Notes under the pieces: model-generated
The model's input: only the letters and a program-made list of their open reading frames with translations
Told to the model about the DNA's origin: nothing
Database searches by the model: none
Shown: positions 23,349 through 32,543 of the stretch, piece by piece
How positions within the stretch are numbered: position 1 is the stretch's first letter
How the letters are laid out: every line of letters begins with the position of its first letter
IMG/VR virus record: IMGVR_UViG_3300006329_000005
Coordinates: 1-34,686 of that record
DNA length: 34,686 nt
Direction: 5' to 3' (one strand)
From: a virus
Translations under genes and position numbers: made by a program

Positions 23349-25830
23349 TTTCTATACTAACCTTTGTTTAGTGGGTGATGACATTCTATACCGTGGGTAT
23401 GAGGATGGCGAACCTGTGCAGTATAGAGAGAAGTCAAAACCAGTAATGTATCTGGTACCTGACGCTCAGTCTAAACCTTCCAAGTATAAAACTTTGGATG
23501 GTAGGAAAGCATACCCAAAGCAATTCGATGGTGCTAGAGAAGCACGTGACTTCCTCAGACAGTATGAGAATGCTGCTGGTTTAGAAGTGCATGGGTATGA
23601 AAGATTCCTCTATCAACATATCGCTCAGAAGTTTACTTCTGATGTTGATTATGATATGACCAAGATGAAAATCTATACGATTGACATTGAGGTCGCATGT
23701 GAAAATGGATTCCCTGATGTAGCAGCGTCTGCTGAGGAGATGCTATGCATTACTATAAAGGATTTCAATACAAAGAAGATCATCACGTGGGGAACACGTG
23801 AGTATCAATCGAAGCACGAGTATCGTGTCTTCTGGACTGAAGCAGAGATGCTTGAGGACTTTGTACAATGGTGGGTGCAGAATACTCCTGACATTATTAC
23901 AGGATGGAACTGTAACCTCTATGATATACCTTATATCTGTCGTAGAGTAGAGAGGATATTGGGTGAGAAATGGAAGAAGTCTCTGTCACCTTGGAAGAGA
24001 GTATATGACAGGGAGATTGTCATTCAAGGACGTACTAACATTGCTTATGATATCACTGGTGTTAACATCCTTGACTATCTTGACCTCTATAAGAAGTTTA
24101 CTTACACCAACCAAGAGTCATACCGACTAGATCATATTGCTATGGTAGAGTTGGATGATGCTAAGTTAGACCACTCACAGTATGAAAACTTTAAAGATTT
24201 CTATACTAATGACTGGGATCGTTTTGTAGAATACAACATACATGACGTTGATCTTGTTGACCGTCTGGAAGATAAGATGAAACTTGTTGAGTTGTGTGTT
24301 GCTATGGCATACGATGCTAAGGTTAACTTTACTGATGTGTATTCACAGGTGCGAGTCTGGGACACACTGATATATAATGACTTAAGTAAGATCAATGTGG
24401 TAGTACCACCGAAAAGTAAGACAAAGAAAGATGACAAATACGCAGGAGCATATGTCAAGGAACCGAAACCTGGCATCTATGATTGGGTGGTCAGTTTTGA
24501 CCTTAACAGTCTGTACCCTCACCTTATCATGCAGTACAACATCTCCCCCGAAACGCTTGCCGACAGGAGACACCCCACTGCCACAGTTGAAGGACTGCTC
24601 AGTCAGCGAGTACGGATCGATGGAGATTTTGCAGTGTGTGCCAACGGAGCACAATACCGCAAAGACATCCACGGATTCCTACCTCAGATGATGCAACGCA
24701 TCTATGATGAAAGGACAATATATAAGAAGAAGATGTTGGAGGCAAAACAGCAGTATGAAAAAGGACCAACCGAGCAACTCCGACGAGACATTGCTAAATT
24801 TAATAATGTCCAAATGGCAAGAAAAATCCAACTTAACTCTGCCTACGGTGCAATCGGTAACCAATACTTCAGGTATTACAATCTTGCGAACGCTGAAGCA
24901 ATCACTCTCTCAGGACAAGTCGCAATCAGATGGATCGAAAACAAAGTAAACAATTATTTAAACAAAGTATTACAAACTGACGGAGAAGATTATGTTATTG
25001 CTAGTGACACTGATTCTATTTACCTTAATCTTGGTCCTTTGGTACAAGCTGTATTCCCCAGTGGAGAGAAGGACGATCAGAGTACACTTAGTTTCCTTAA
25101 AAAGGTGTGCGATGTGGAACTTGATCGCTATATTGAGAGTGCTTATGAAGAGATGGCAACCTATGTAAATGCCTATGCTCAGAAGATGGTGATGAAGAGA
25201 GAAAACATTGCCAACAAGGGTATATGGACAGCAAAGAAGAGATATATTTTAAACGTATGGAATAGTGAGGGTGTGCAGTATGAGAAACCTAAGTTAAAGA
25301 TGATGGGTATAGAGGCAGTAAAGTCTTCTACACCTATGCCATGTCGTACTGCTATTAAGGAAGCACTTAATGTTATTATGACAGGTAGTGAGAGTGACAC
25401 TCAGAAATATATCAAGGACTTCCGAGAGAAGTTTGAATCTATGTCACCAGAAGAGGTGGCATTCCCTCGTGGTTGTAATAATATAGCAAAGAATACATCT
25501 AGTGCTACAATATATGGTAAGGGATGTCCCATGCATGTCAGGGGTGCTCTGTTATATAACTTCTACATTAAGAAGAGGAAGTTACATCATAAGTATCCTG
25601 TCATACAGGAGGGTGAGAAGATAAAATACTTACATCTTCGTACACCTAACAAGATCAATGAGAATATTATCTCATTCTTCCAGACTCTTCCAAAAGAATT
25701 TGGGCTTGACGAATCAATTGATTATGATTTACAATTTGAGAAGAGTTTCCTAGCACCCCTTAAAGCCATCTTAGATACAATAGGATGGGATGCAGAGAAA
25801 AAGAATACATTAGACGCACTTTGGTCATGA
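23341..25830 (+). CDS. gp43: DNA polymerase gp43 (family B)
   Basis: 829-residue replicative polymerase with proofreading. Exonuclease motif I is YTIDIE (D115, E117), motif II lies in [11 protein letters not shown] and motif III in YNIHDVDLV. Polymerase motifs are [14 protein letters not shown] (about 385-398), [13 protein letters not shown] and ASDTDSIYL (near 555). It is shorter than T4 gp43 (898), as is usual in cyanophages. The start is GTG. The segment around 24520-24700 has unusually high G+C and C-ending codons. It overlaps uvsX by 4 bases. Confidence 0.98.
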   Translation: MSDFYTNLCLVGDDILYRGYEDGEPVQYREKSKPVMYLVPDAQSKPSKYKTLDGRKAYPKQFDGAREARDFLRQYENAAGLEVHGYERFLYQHIAQKFTSDVDYDMTKMKIYTIDIEVACENGFPDVAASAEEMLCITIKDFNTKKIITWGTREYQSKHEYRVFWTEAEMLEDFVQWWVQNTPDIITGWNCNLYDIPYICRRVERILGEKWKKSLSPWKRVYDREIVIQGRTNIAYDITGVNILDYLDLYKKFTYTNQESYRLDHIAMVELDDAKLDHSQYENFKDFYTNDWDRFVEYNIHDVDLVDRLEDKMKLVELCVAMAYDAKVNFTDVYSQVRVWDTLIYNDLSKINVVVPPKSKTKKDDKYAGAYVKEPKPGIYDWVVSFDLNSLYPHLIMQYNISPETLADRRHPTATVEGLLSQRVRIDGDFAVCANGAQYRKDIHGFLPQMMQRIYDERTIYKKKMLEAKQQYEKGPTEQLRRDIAKFNNVQMARKIQLNSAYGAIGNQYFRYYNLANAEAITLSGQVAIRWIENKVNNYLNKVLQTDGEDYVIASDTDSIYLNLGPLVQAVFPSGEKDDQSTLSFLKKVCDVELDRYIESAYEEMATYVNAYAQKMVMKRENIANKGIWTAKKRYILNVWNSEGVQYEKPKLKMMGIEAVKSSTPMPCRTAIKEALNVIMTGSESDTQKYIKDFREKFESMSPEEVAFPRGCNNIAKNTSSATIYGKGCPMHVRGALLYNFYIKKRKLHHKYPVIQEGEKIKYLHLRTPNKINENIISFFQTLPKEFGLDESIDYDLQFEKSFLAPLKAILDTIGWDAEKKNTLDALWS

Positions 25831-26834
25831 GTTTTTTAAAAGATATAGTAAAAGAGATAGACAATGAATACGCTGCTGTTGTTAGTGATGGTGTTGCTGC
25901 TGGTGACACTAGTGGTTATATCGACACAGGTTCGTACATCTTTAATGGACTTGTCTCAGGTTCAATCCACAAAGGGGTTCCAGGAAACAAAATCACTGCT
26001 ATTGCAGGTGAATCAAGCACAGGCAAAACGTTTTTCTGTCTTGGTATCGTACGTCATTTCCTCGAATCTAATCCTGATGGTGGGGTTATTTATTTTGAGT
26101 CTGAAAGTGCGATAAGTAAGGACTTGATTGAGGATCGAGACATCGATTCCAGTCGTATGATACTGGTACCAGTCAATACTGTCCAAGAGTTTAGGACACA
26201 AGCAATCAAAGTGCTTGACAAATATATGTCCGAGAAGAATCAACCACCTATGATGATGGTACTTGATTCACTTGGTATGCTATCCACTTCTAAGGAGATG
26301 GAAGACAGTGAAGCAGGTAAAGAGACAAGAGATATGACACGTGCTCAGGTAGTCAAAGCTATCTTCCGTGTGTTGACTTTGAAACTTGGTAAAGCAAATG
26401 TTCCTTTAATAGTTACCAACCATACATATGATGTGGTGGGTGCATATATGCCTACCAAAGAGATGGGTGGAGGATCAGGACTTAAGTATGCTGCATCCAA
26501 TATCATCTACCTTAGCAAGTCTAAGGAGAAGGATGGTAAGGAAGTAGTGGGTAACATTATTAAAGCTAAACTTGCTAAGTCAAGGTTGGCGAAGGAGAAT
26601 TCTCAAGTGGCGATTCGATTATATTATGACAACCGTGGGTTGGATCGTTACTATGGTCTGTTAGAATTGGGAGAAAAGTATGGAGTCTTCGAGCGAAAGG
26701 GTAATAGAATTGTCATTGGAGATGATTCTGTATATCCATCGGTTGTATATAAAGACCCCGAAAAATACATCACCCCCGAAATTTTACAAGCACTAGATGA
26801 GTGTGCAGAGAAAGAGTTTTCCTATGGATCTTAA
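25827..26834 (+). CDS. uvsX: UvsX RecA-like recombinase
   Basis: 335-residue strand-exchange protein. Walker A is GESSTGKT (61-68), Walker [10 protein letters not shown], with the L2-type glycine-rich loop around [13 protein letters not shown]. It drives recombination-dependent replication with gp46/47, gp41 and gp43. ATG 25827 (ATGA with the gp43 stop) is preferred over an upstream ATG at 25785 inside gp43. Its 3' end overlaps the next gene by 11 bases. Confidence 0.97.
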   Translation: MSFLKDIVKEIDNEYAAVVSDGVAAGDTSGYIDTGSYIFNGLVSGSIHKGVPGNKITAIAGESSTGKTFFCLGIVRHFLESNPDGGVIYFESESAISKDLIEDRDIDSSRMILVPVNTVQEFRTQAIKVLDKYMSEKNQPPMMMVLDSLGMLSTSKEMEDSEAGKETRDMTRAQVVKAIFRVLTLKLGKANVPLIVTNHTYDVVGAYMPTKEMGGGSGLKYAASNIIYLSKSKEKDGKEVVGNIIKAKLAKSRLAKENSQVAIRLYYDNRGLDRYYGLLELGEKYGVFERKGNRIVIGDDSVYPSVVYKDPEKYITPEILQALDECAEKEFSYGS

Positions 26835-27390
26835 GGATTATATCGTCACCTATGATGACGTACTTGACGAGAATGTATGCAAGAATGCCATTGAGTTTTT
26901 CAATGAGGATCCAGGCATCGTCACCAGATTTGACGCTAAGATGTGTGGTTTCTCATCTATTAACTTAACTGAGCAGTGTGAGGTCAAGAAGAATACCAAG
27001 TGGGAACCTGTTAATCAACAGATCATACTAGCAATCAAAGAATGTGGTGAGAGATACATCAAAGACGTTGATTGTGAAAGGTATTGGCCCCAAAAGAATG
27101 CACTTGAGCAAGTCAAGATCAATAAGTATCAACATAAGACAGAGGATAGGTTTGATCGTCACATTGACGTTGGAGATCATAACTCTGCAAGGAGATTCCT
27201 TACCTATGTCATCTACTTGAATACTGTTGAAGAAGGTGGAGCAACATATTTCAATGACATAGATGTTGAAATTACTGCAAAGTGTGGTAGAGTAGTGATG
27301 TTCCCTTCTACGTGGACATACCCACATACCTACTGTGCACCTAAAGGTGAAGACAAGTATGCAGTATCCACCTACTTACATTATACATGA
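26824..27390 (+). CDS. Prolyl 4-hydroxylase-like 2OG-Fe(II) oxygenase
   Basis: 188-residue P4Hc-type oxygenase between uvsX and gp41. RFDRHIDVG holds HxD (H113, D115), [16 protein letters not shown] is the central strand, and [24 protein letters not shown] gives H168 and K178. YLNTVEEGG is identical in the copy at 21968, so these two are the closest pair of the eight oxygenases. ATG 26824 is chosen over ATG 26797, which would add residues inside uvsX. The stop overlaps gp41. Confidence 0.87.
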   Translation: MDLKDYIVTYDDVLDENVCKNAIEFFNEDPGIVTRFDAKMCGFSSINLTEQCEVKKNTKWEPVNQQIILAIKECGERYIKDVDCERYWPQKNALEQVKINKYQHKTEDRFDRHIDVGDHNSARRFLTYVIYLNTVEEGGATYFNDIDVEITAKCGRVVMFPSTWTYPHTYCAPKGEDKYAVSTYLHYT

Positions 27391-28757
27391 CCTTAAAGAT
27401 TGAAGAGATCACCTTAAGTAAACTCATCCTTGATGAGACATATACTAGGAAGGTCTTACCTTTTATAAAGGATGATTACTTTGATACACAATCACATAAG
27501 ATACTTTTTAGTACCTTATCTGATTATGTTAATAAGTTTGAGACCACACCCGAACCCAATGCCCTAAAGATAGAAGTAGAGAAACGTCGGGACATCTCCG
27601 AGGAAATATACAAGGAGGTTGAGCAGTTTCTTAATAATTTAGATAGGGATGCGTATAACGAGGACTGGTTAGTCGAGACCACTGAGAAGTGGTGTAAAGA
27701 AAAGGCAATTTACCTTGCCTTAATGGAGTCTGTCAAGATTGCTGACGGACAAGATAAAACACGTACGAAAGATGCCATTCCGTCTATCATGTCGGAAGCT
27801 ATTGGTGTGTGTTTTGATGATCATGTTGGACACGATTACATACTAGATTCTGATGACAGATACGACTTCTATCACAAGAAGGAAGAGAAGATACCCTTTG
27901 ATATCGAGTATCTTAACAAGATTACCAAAGGTGGTTTACCTAATAAGACTCTTAACATCGCACTTGCTGGTACGGGTGTCGGGAAGTCTTTATTCATGTG
28001 CCATATGGCTAGCTCCGTGTTGTTACAAGGCAGGAACGTACTCTACATTACAATGGAGATGGCAGAGGAGAAGATTGCTGAACGAGTTGATGCCAACCTT
28101 TTGGACATCCCAATCCAATCACTCAACGACCCACTCCTCAGCAAAGAAAAGTACGCCTCCAAGTTGCTTCAGTTAACTAAGAAGACACAAGGTAAACTAA
28201 TCATCAAGGAGTATCCCACAGCATCTGCACATGTGGGTCACTTTAAGGCACTCTTAAATGAGTTGTCTATGAAGAAGGGATTCAGTCCTGATATTATATT
28301 TGTGGACTACCTAAACATCTGTGCCTCAGCAAGGTACAAAGGAACTATTGTAAATTCTTATACTTATGTCAAAGCGATTGCAGAAGAGTTACGAGGACTC
28401 GCTGTCGAATTCAATCTCCCGATTGTATCTGCCACTCAAACTACTCGTGCTGGGTTTGGTAGTAGCGATCCTGATCTCACAGATACCTCTGAGTCTTTCG
28501 GACTACCTGCTACTGCTGACCTTATGTTCGCTCTTATATCAAATGAGGAAATGGAGGAGCTAGGTCAGATAATGGTCAAGCAGTTGAAGAATAGATACAA
28601 TGATCCTACAATGTATAAGAGATTCGTTGTAGGTATTGACAGAGCTAAGATGAGGCTGTATGATTGTGATCAGGGAGCACAAGATGACATCATCGATGCA
28701 GGTGATATTGAACCTGCCACCGACACTAAAAAAACATTCGAGGGATTTAAGATCTAA
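27387..28757 (+). CDS. gp41: Replicative DNA helicase gp41 (DnaB-like)
   Basis: 456-residue hexameric 5'-3' helicase that unwinds the fork and works with the primase (not in the window). Walker A is AGTGVGKS (194-201), VLYITMEMAEE is the H1a-type motif, DIIFVDYLNIC is Walker B, and ATQTTRAGF is the H3 region. Length fits T4 gp41 (475). ATGA overlap with the oxygenase gene upstream, TAATG with mazG downstream. Confidence 0.96.
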   Translation: MTLKIEEITLSKLILDETYTRKVLPFIKDDYFDTQSHKILFSTLSDYVNKFETTPEPNALKIEVEKRRDISEEIYKEVEQFLNNLDRDAYNEDWLVETTEKWCKEKAIYLALMESVKIADGQDKTRTKDAIPSIMSEAIGVCFDDHVGHDYILDSDDRYDFYHKKEEKIPFDIEYLNKITKGGLPNKTLNIALAGTGVGKSLFMCHMASSVLLQGRNVLYITMEMAEEKIAERVDANLLDIPIQSLNDPLLSKEKYASKLLQLTKKTQGKLIIKEYPTASAHVGHFKALLNELSMKKGFSPDIIFVDYLNICASARYKGTIVNSYTYVKAIAEELRGLAVEFNLPIVSATQTTRAGFGSSDPDLTDTSESFGLPATADLMFALISNEEMEELGQIMVKQLKNRYNDPTMYKRFVVGIDRAKMRLYDCDQGAQDDIIDAGDIEPATDTKKTFEGFKI

Positions 28758-29407
28758 TGGCTGATAAGACTTTTACAAATGAACCTGGTGCTAATTACGA
28801 ACAGGACAAGGCAGCAGAAGAGATATCTAATGCTGCTAGAGACAAGGTAGATGATGCTAAGGACAAAGGACAAGATGTCTATGACAAGACTGCTAAGACA
28901 CCAGAGGAGCAGTCTAAAAACATGGGTACTGCCCACAAGAGTAAGAAGATCCTAGATGAAAAGATTAAAGACAAGAACAAGAAGGGTAAGAAACCTACGA
29001 AATTTGAGATTGATCTTGATAACTATACAGACTTTGTGGATCGTGTTACTAGTCCACCAAGTAAGGACTTTAATGCACTACTTGCAAGATACGGTGAGTT
29101 AAAAGGTGCTGGATGTGACATTGCTAGACTAGATACTGCTGCATCAGGATTATGCTCAGAGTCTGGTGAGTTTATGGAGATTGTTAAGAAGTTAAAGTTT
29201 CAAGGTAAGCCATATAATGATGCACAGAAAGAGCATCTAACCAAAGAGTTGGGTGATATTATCTGGTATGCCGCACAAGCATCATTAGCATTAGGAGTTA
29301 GACTCGATGAGGTTATATATACTAACACTCTGAAGTTAGCAGCACGTTACCCTAATCAAATGTTTGAGGTGGGATACTCAGAGAATAGAGCACCTGGTGA
29401 CATATAA
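28757..29407 (+). CDS. mazG: MazG-like nucleotide pyrophosphohydrolase with N-terminal extension
   Basis: 216-residue protein whose C-terminal half is a MazG domain: ExxE (ESGE, E135/E138) and ExxD (ELGD, E164/D167) bind the metal, and IWYAAQASLALGVRLDEV is the typical helix. Cyanophage MazG is proposed to hydrolyse dGTP/dCTP and perhaps ppGpp. The first ~85 residues form a lysine/aspartate-rich helical extension (AARDKVDDAKDKGQD...) that standard phage MazG (about 130-140) lacks. TAATG coupling at both ends. Confidence 0.9.
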   Translation: MADKTFTNEPGANYEQDKAAEEISNAARDKVDDAKDKGQDVYDKTAKTPEEQSKNMGTAHKSKKILDEKIKDKNKKGKKPTKFEIDLDNYTDFVDRVTSPPSKDFNALLARYGELKGAGCDIARLDTAASGLCSESGEFMEIVKKLKFQGKPYNDAQKEHLTKELGDIIWYAAQASLALGVRLDEVIYTNTLKLAARYPNQMFEVGYSENRAPGDI

Positions 29408-29589
29408 TGGCACAAGAACCATACACACATGGTAATCTATCGGTTGTGGTACCGATGGATGACATGAAAGACATTCTTAAACAGATGTGGAAGTCACGTT
29501 CCACTGAACCTAGAATGGGTGAGTTGTACAAGAAGTACCATCATCTTGTAGAGCTTGCAGACATAGATCCAAACCCCTGTGATATCTAA
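29407..29589 (+). CDS. Small hypothetical protein after mazG
   Basis: 60-residue soluble protein (MAQEPYTHGNLSVVVPMDDM...), coupled to mazG by TAATG. It is the last gene of the gp43-mazG unit. No family recognised. Confidence 0.65.
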   Translation: MAQEPYTHGNLSVVVPMDDMKDILKQMWKSRSTEPRMGELYKKYHHLVELADIDPNPCDI

Positions 29590-29613
29590 TCCTTAAGAAA
29601 TAATTAAGAAGGG

Positions 29614-29642
29614 TTGACAGTATTCCCAGAAGCATGTATATT
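29614..29642 (+). promoter_or_regulatory. Sigma-70 type promoter, overlapping a late-like box
   Basis: TTGACA (29614-29619), a 17-base spacer and TATATT (29637-29642) form a good host-type promoter. TATAAATG (29642-29649), one mismatch from the late consensus, begins on its last base, so the site could serve early and late. An inverted repeat CTTAA-N7-TTAAG (29592-29608) lies just upstream. Confidence 0.7.
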
Positions 29643-29648
29643 ATAAAT

Positions 29649-29882
29649 GTGCTGATCACACATCGGGAGTGACTGAATAAACTTACTGGCATTTTGCTAG
29701 TTAAGGTGATGAGACACAGGTGGTGCTGCTGACGCAGGTCAGAACCGACCTACCAGTCGGGTCTCAGGCAGAGTGAAAATTACTTACTGTAGTAATGCCT
29801 CGCTCTTGTTGGTATACAGGAATCCAACCTCCCTACACCCACACAAGAAAGACTAAATAGAGGGGTAGCACCCCTCTTTTTT
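29649..29882 (+). ncRNA. Candidate structured noncoding RNA or long leader
   Basis: The 293 bases from 29590 to 29882 hold no convincing gene. A promoter at the left and a strong terminator at the right would define a ~230-base transcript. Within it, CCGAC/GTCGG, ATTACT/AGTAAT and AGAGTG/CGCTCT (the last enclosing the second) can pair. No tRNA cloverleaf or T-loop consensus was found on either strand, and no known RNA family was recognised. Confidence 0.4.
29860..29882 (+). terminator. Intrinsic terminator directly before the next ATG
   Basis: GAGGGG pairs with CCCCTC across TAGCA and is followed by six T ending at 29882; the next gene's ATG is 29883. It mirrors the arrangement at 21352-21376. 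Confidence 0.85.
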
Positions 29883-31295
29883 ATGGCTATTACTGTACCC
29901 CCACAGAATAAAGCTGCATTTGAAGCTGTTATGTCAGCCTTAGGTGGAGATGATTATTCTTATTATTTGTTTGACGTTAAGAATGTAGAGGAGAAAGACT
30001 CTACAAAGAAAGTGCAGATAGCATTGAAGGTATTTGTACCTCAGTCTGCACGTCTTGGTGCTGTGGATAATATAACTGAGGCACTAGAGAATCAGGGATA
30101 TGAATCACGAAAGAATGCTAAAGGTACTTCATTAGATGTCATCCTACCAGAGAGAGACAAAGAGCAAGTCATTAGGATTGAAGTAAAACCAGAGGGTAGT
30201 AAAGGATCTGGTGGTGGAGCAGCCGCAACTAAGATACAGGAAGCAGCACAGTGTGTCTATGCTGCTATGAGATATGAGTGTGGTGATGTAAAGAATTTCA
30301 CAGAGGATGATTTTAAATGTGGTCTTAAGGCATGTGATATACCAGGTGTATCCCTTAAAGAGATCATGTCACTACCTAAAGAGTGGAAGGATTCATCATG
30401 GATGGGTGCACAGGAGATATTCAAGAAGGTTAAGGGAAGTGGTTGGCAATTTCTGAGGGGTGATAATGTCATCGATGATGGTGCAGTTAAGAAAGCATTT
30501 GGTAGAGTAAAGAACCAGACAAACTTATCCTCAGAGGACAAGTGGAATCCTGCTGACATATGGATGGTGAAGAAGACTTCTAAGGGTGCAGTCAAAGCAC
30601 ACTTAGATAAGGAAAAGACTATTGACTGTCTTAATAATGCACTACTACAACTGAGACAGGATGGAGATCTCGTTGGTATATCTTTAAAGAAGATAGAAGG
30701 TAGTGCAAAGATGACAATAAAGAATGATATCCCTGCTGCTGAAAGGAAAGCAAATGAGAAAGCACACTATGTAAAGTATGATCTTACCTTTGACAATGGT
30801 AGGAAGGGTGATGCTAGTCACCCTATGGATGTGTACCTATACTATGGCAGTGGTACCTTTGATAAGTTTCAAGCAAGAAACTTTGGTGGCCCTACCAAGG
30901 GTGATTGGAAGTTAGAATTGAAAGGTAAGTCTGCCGCACAGGGTAAGATACAGGGTGCAGTCCTTAGAAGACTATTAACTGATGCTGGTTTCAATGGAGT
31001 GCCAGATGAACCTACTTGGGCACAGAGTGCACCAGGAAACAAACCAGTTAGTGATGAGATTTATAAACTATTAAATAATAATAATGCTAAAGGATTTAAG
31101 AAGTCTGATCCTAAAGGTGATCAGTATAACTGGATAGATCAGGCACCACAGGCATGGAGATACAGTAAGTTAGCAGGTTTAAGACTGTTAAGCTGGGTCA
31201 AGAGTCACCCCAAGAAGGATAGTATAATGAAAGAAATGTATCTCTACGCATCCTCTCAGTCGGATAAGTCCTCTGTATACTGGAAACTCCAGTGA
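29883..31295 (+). CDS. Large cyanophage hypothetical protein, possible nuclease
   Basis: 470-residue soluble protein. DVILPERDKEQVIRIEVKP is compatible with the D...ExK core of PD-(D/E)XK nucleases and is followed by GSKGSGGGAAATKIQEAAQ; later it has DKWNPADIWMV, a segment I associate loosely with phage-type endonuclease or structural proteins. Neither point is proof. It starts immediately after a terminator and lacks a well-placed ribosome site, although GAGGGG in the hairpin stem is nearby. It precedes two nucleotidyltransferase-like genes. Confidence 0.6.
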   Translation: MAITVPPQNKAAFEAVMSALGGDDYSYYLFDVKNVEEKDSTKKVQIALKVFVPQSARLGAVDNITEALENQGYESRKNAKGTSLDVILPERDKEQVIRIEVKPEGSKGSGGGAAATKIQEAAQCVYAAMRYECGDVKNFTEDDFKCGLKACDIPGVSLKEIMSLPKEWKDSSWMGAQEIFKKVKGSGWQFLRGDNVIDDGAVKKAFGRVKNQTNLSSEDKWNPADIWMVKKTSKGAVKAHLDKEKTIDCLNNALLQLRQDGDLVGISLKKIEGSAKMTIKNDIPAAERKANEKAHYVKYDLTFDNGRKGDASHPMDVYLYYGSGTFDKFQARNFGGPTKGDWKLELKGKSAAQGKIQGAVLRRLLTDAGFNGVPDEPTWAQSAPGNKPVSDEIYKLLNNNNAKGFKKSDPKGDQYNWIDQAPQAWRYSKLAGLRLLSWVKSHPKKDSIMKEMYLYASSQSDKSSVYWKLQ

Positions 31296-31349
31296 ATAAA
31301 CTGTCCACTAATTCCCCTACACCCCTAGAGATACTGCTATAATAAAGAC

Positions 31350-32543
31350 ATGGCAAAGAACACGCACCTAGAGCACCTAGAAGATGATATATTCAACAGT
31401 GGAACTGCTGGTGTAACAAATTCTATCAACTTTCTAAAGTCACTTAGAGATATGCTGACTGAGGGAGATGGTGGTCTTGCTATGAAGGTCACTACCAAAT
31501 GGGATGGTGCACCTGCTATAGTATGTGGTAGGAATCCACAAGACGGTAGGTTCTTCGTTGGTACTAAGTCAGTATTTAATAAGACCAATCCAAAGGTAGT
31601 ATACAGTGAAGCAGATGCCGATAGATTGTATCCAGGTCAGACTGTTGGGGGTATCCTTAAAAATTGTTTGGAAAGACTATCCACTCTACCTATACAAGGG
31701 GTGCTACAGGGTGACCTGTTATATCAAAAGAAACCTCCTGTCATAATGCTAGAGGGTAAACGCACCTATAGTTTCAGACCTAATACTATTACATATACTG
31801 TTGATGTTAAGAGTGAGTTAGGTCAGAAGGTAGGTGCTAGTAAGTTGGGTATCGTATTCCATACAGAGTATACTGGTACCAGTATGACTGACCTAATGGC
31901 AGGTTTTGGTGCTGATGTCAGTAAGTTACAAGGTAAACCAGAGGTAGCAGTATTCTCCTCAGAGTTTCAGAATGTAGGTGGTGCTGCCAACCTATCTAAG
32001 GTAGAGAGGGCATCAGTTAACAGGACTATCCTTGCTGCTGAGACTAACCTCAGACAAGGACAGACATTCATTAAGGGTATACAAGACGTAGGTAAAGGAC
32101 CATTTACATTACCTGCATTGTTTAAGGTATACTTTAACCAAGTAGTAAGAGAGGGTAGGGTACCACCTGCTCAGATAATGTCTAAACAATTCTGTAGTTT
32201 CATAGATAAGAAGTTTACTACTGAGATTGCAAAGAAAAAGACAGGTAAGTCTAAGGTAGAATGGATGAAACGACGTAATGAAGCTGTCAAATACCTAAAT
32301 ACTAACAGAACTTCCATGAATAATGCACTTGATGGGTTTAAAAACTTGATGGATGCTAAGGTCATGATCATAAATAAATTAACGAAGATAAAAAGTGTTG
32401 GCACATTCCTTGAAGAAGAGAATGGACTCCGTGCCACTAATCCAGAAGGGTTTGTAGCAATAAAAGACGGAGCAGCACTTAAACTTGTTGATAGACTGGA
32501 GTTTTCCAGAGCAAACTTTACAGCCGCTAAGGACTGGGGATGA
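31350..32543 (+). CDS. Ligase-like nucleotidyltransferase (KxDG motif; DUF6267-like)
   Basis: 397-residue protein. TTKWDGAPAI (K50, D52, G53) matches motif I of covalent nucleotidyltransferases (DNA/RNA ligases, capping enzymes), where the lysine takes AMP or GMP. GVLQGDLLY (117-125), EGFVAIK (366-372) and LKLVDR (K378) resemble the later motifs in the right order. I associate the pattern with the phage family DUF6267. It could be a polynucleotide ligase or an inactive relative; length is close to T4 RNA ligase 1 (374). It overlaps the next gene by 4 bases. Confidence 0.7.
   Translation: MAKNTHLEHLEDDIFNSGTAGVTNSINFLKSLRDMLTEGDGGLAMKVTTKWDGAPAIVCGRNPQDGRFFVGTKSVFNKTNPKVVYSEADADRLYPGQTVGGILKNCLERLSTLPIQGVLQGDLLYQKKPPVIMLEGKRTYSFRPNTITYTVDVKSELGQKVGASKLGIVFHTEYTGTSMTDLMAGFGADVSKLQGKPEVAVFSSEFQNVGGAANLSKVERASVNRTILAAETNLRQGQTFIKGIQDVGKGPFTLPALFKVYFNQVVREGRVPPAQIMSKQFCSFIDKKFTTEIAKKKTGKSKVEWMKRRNEAVKYLNTNRTSMNNALDGFKNLMDAKVMIINKLTKIKSVGTFLEEENGLRATNPEGFVAIKDGAALKLVDRLEFSRANFTAAKDWG

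Noticed and set aside
29649-29860. tRNA gene in the intergenic region
   Set aside because: No T-loop consensus, acceptor stem or anticodon arm could be laid out on either strand.
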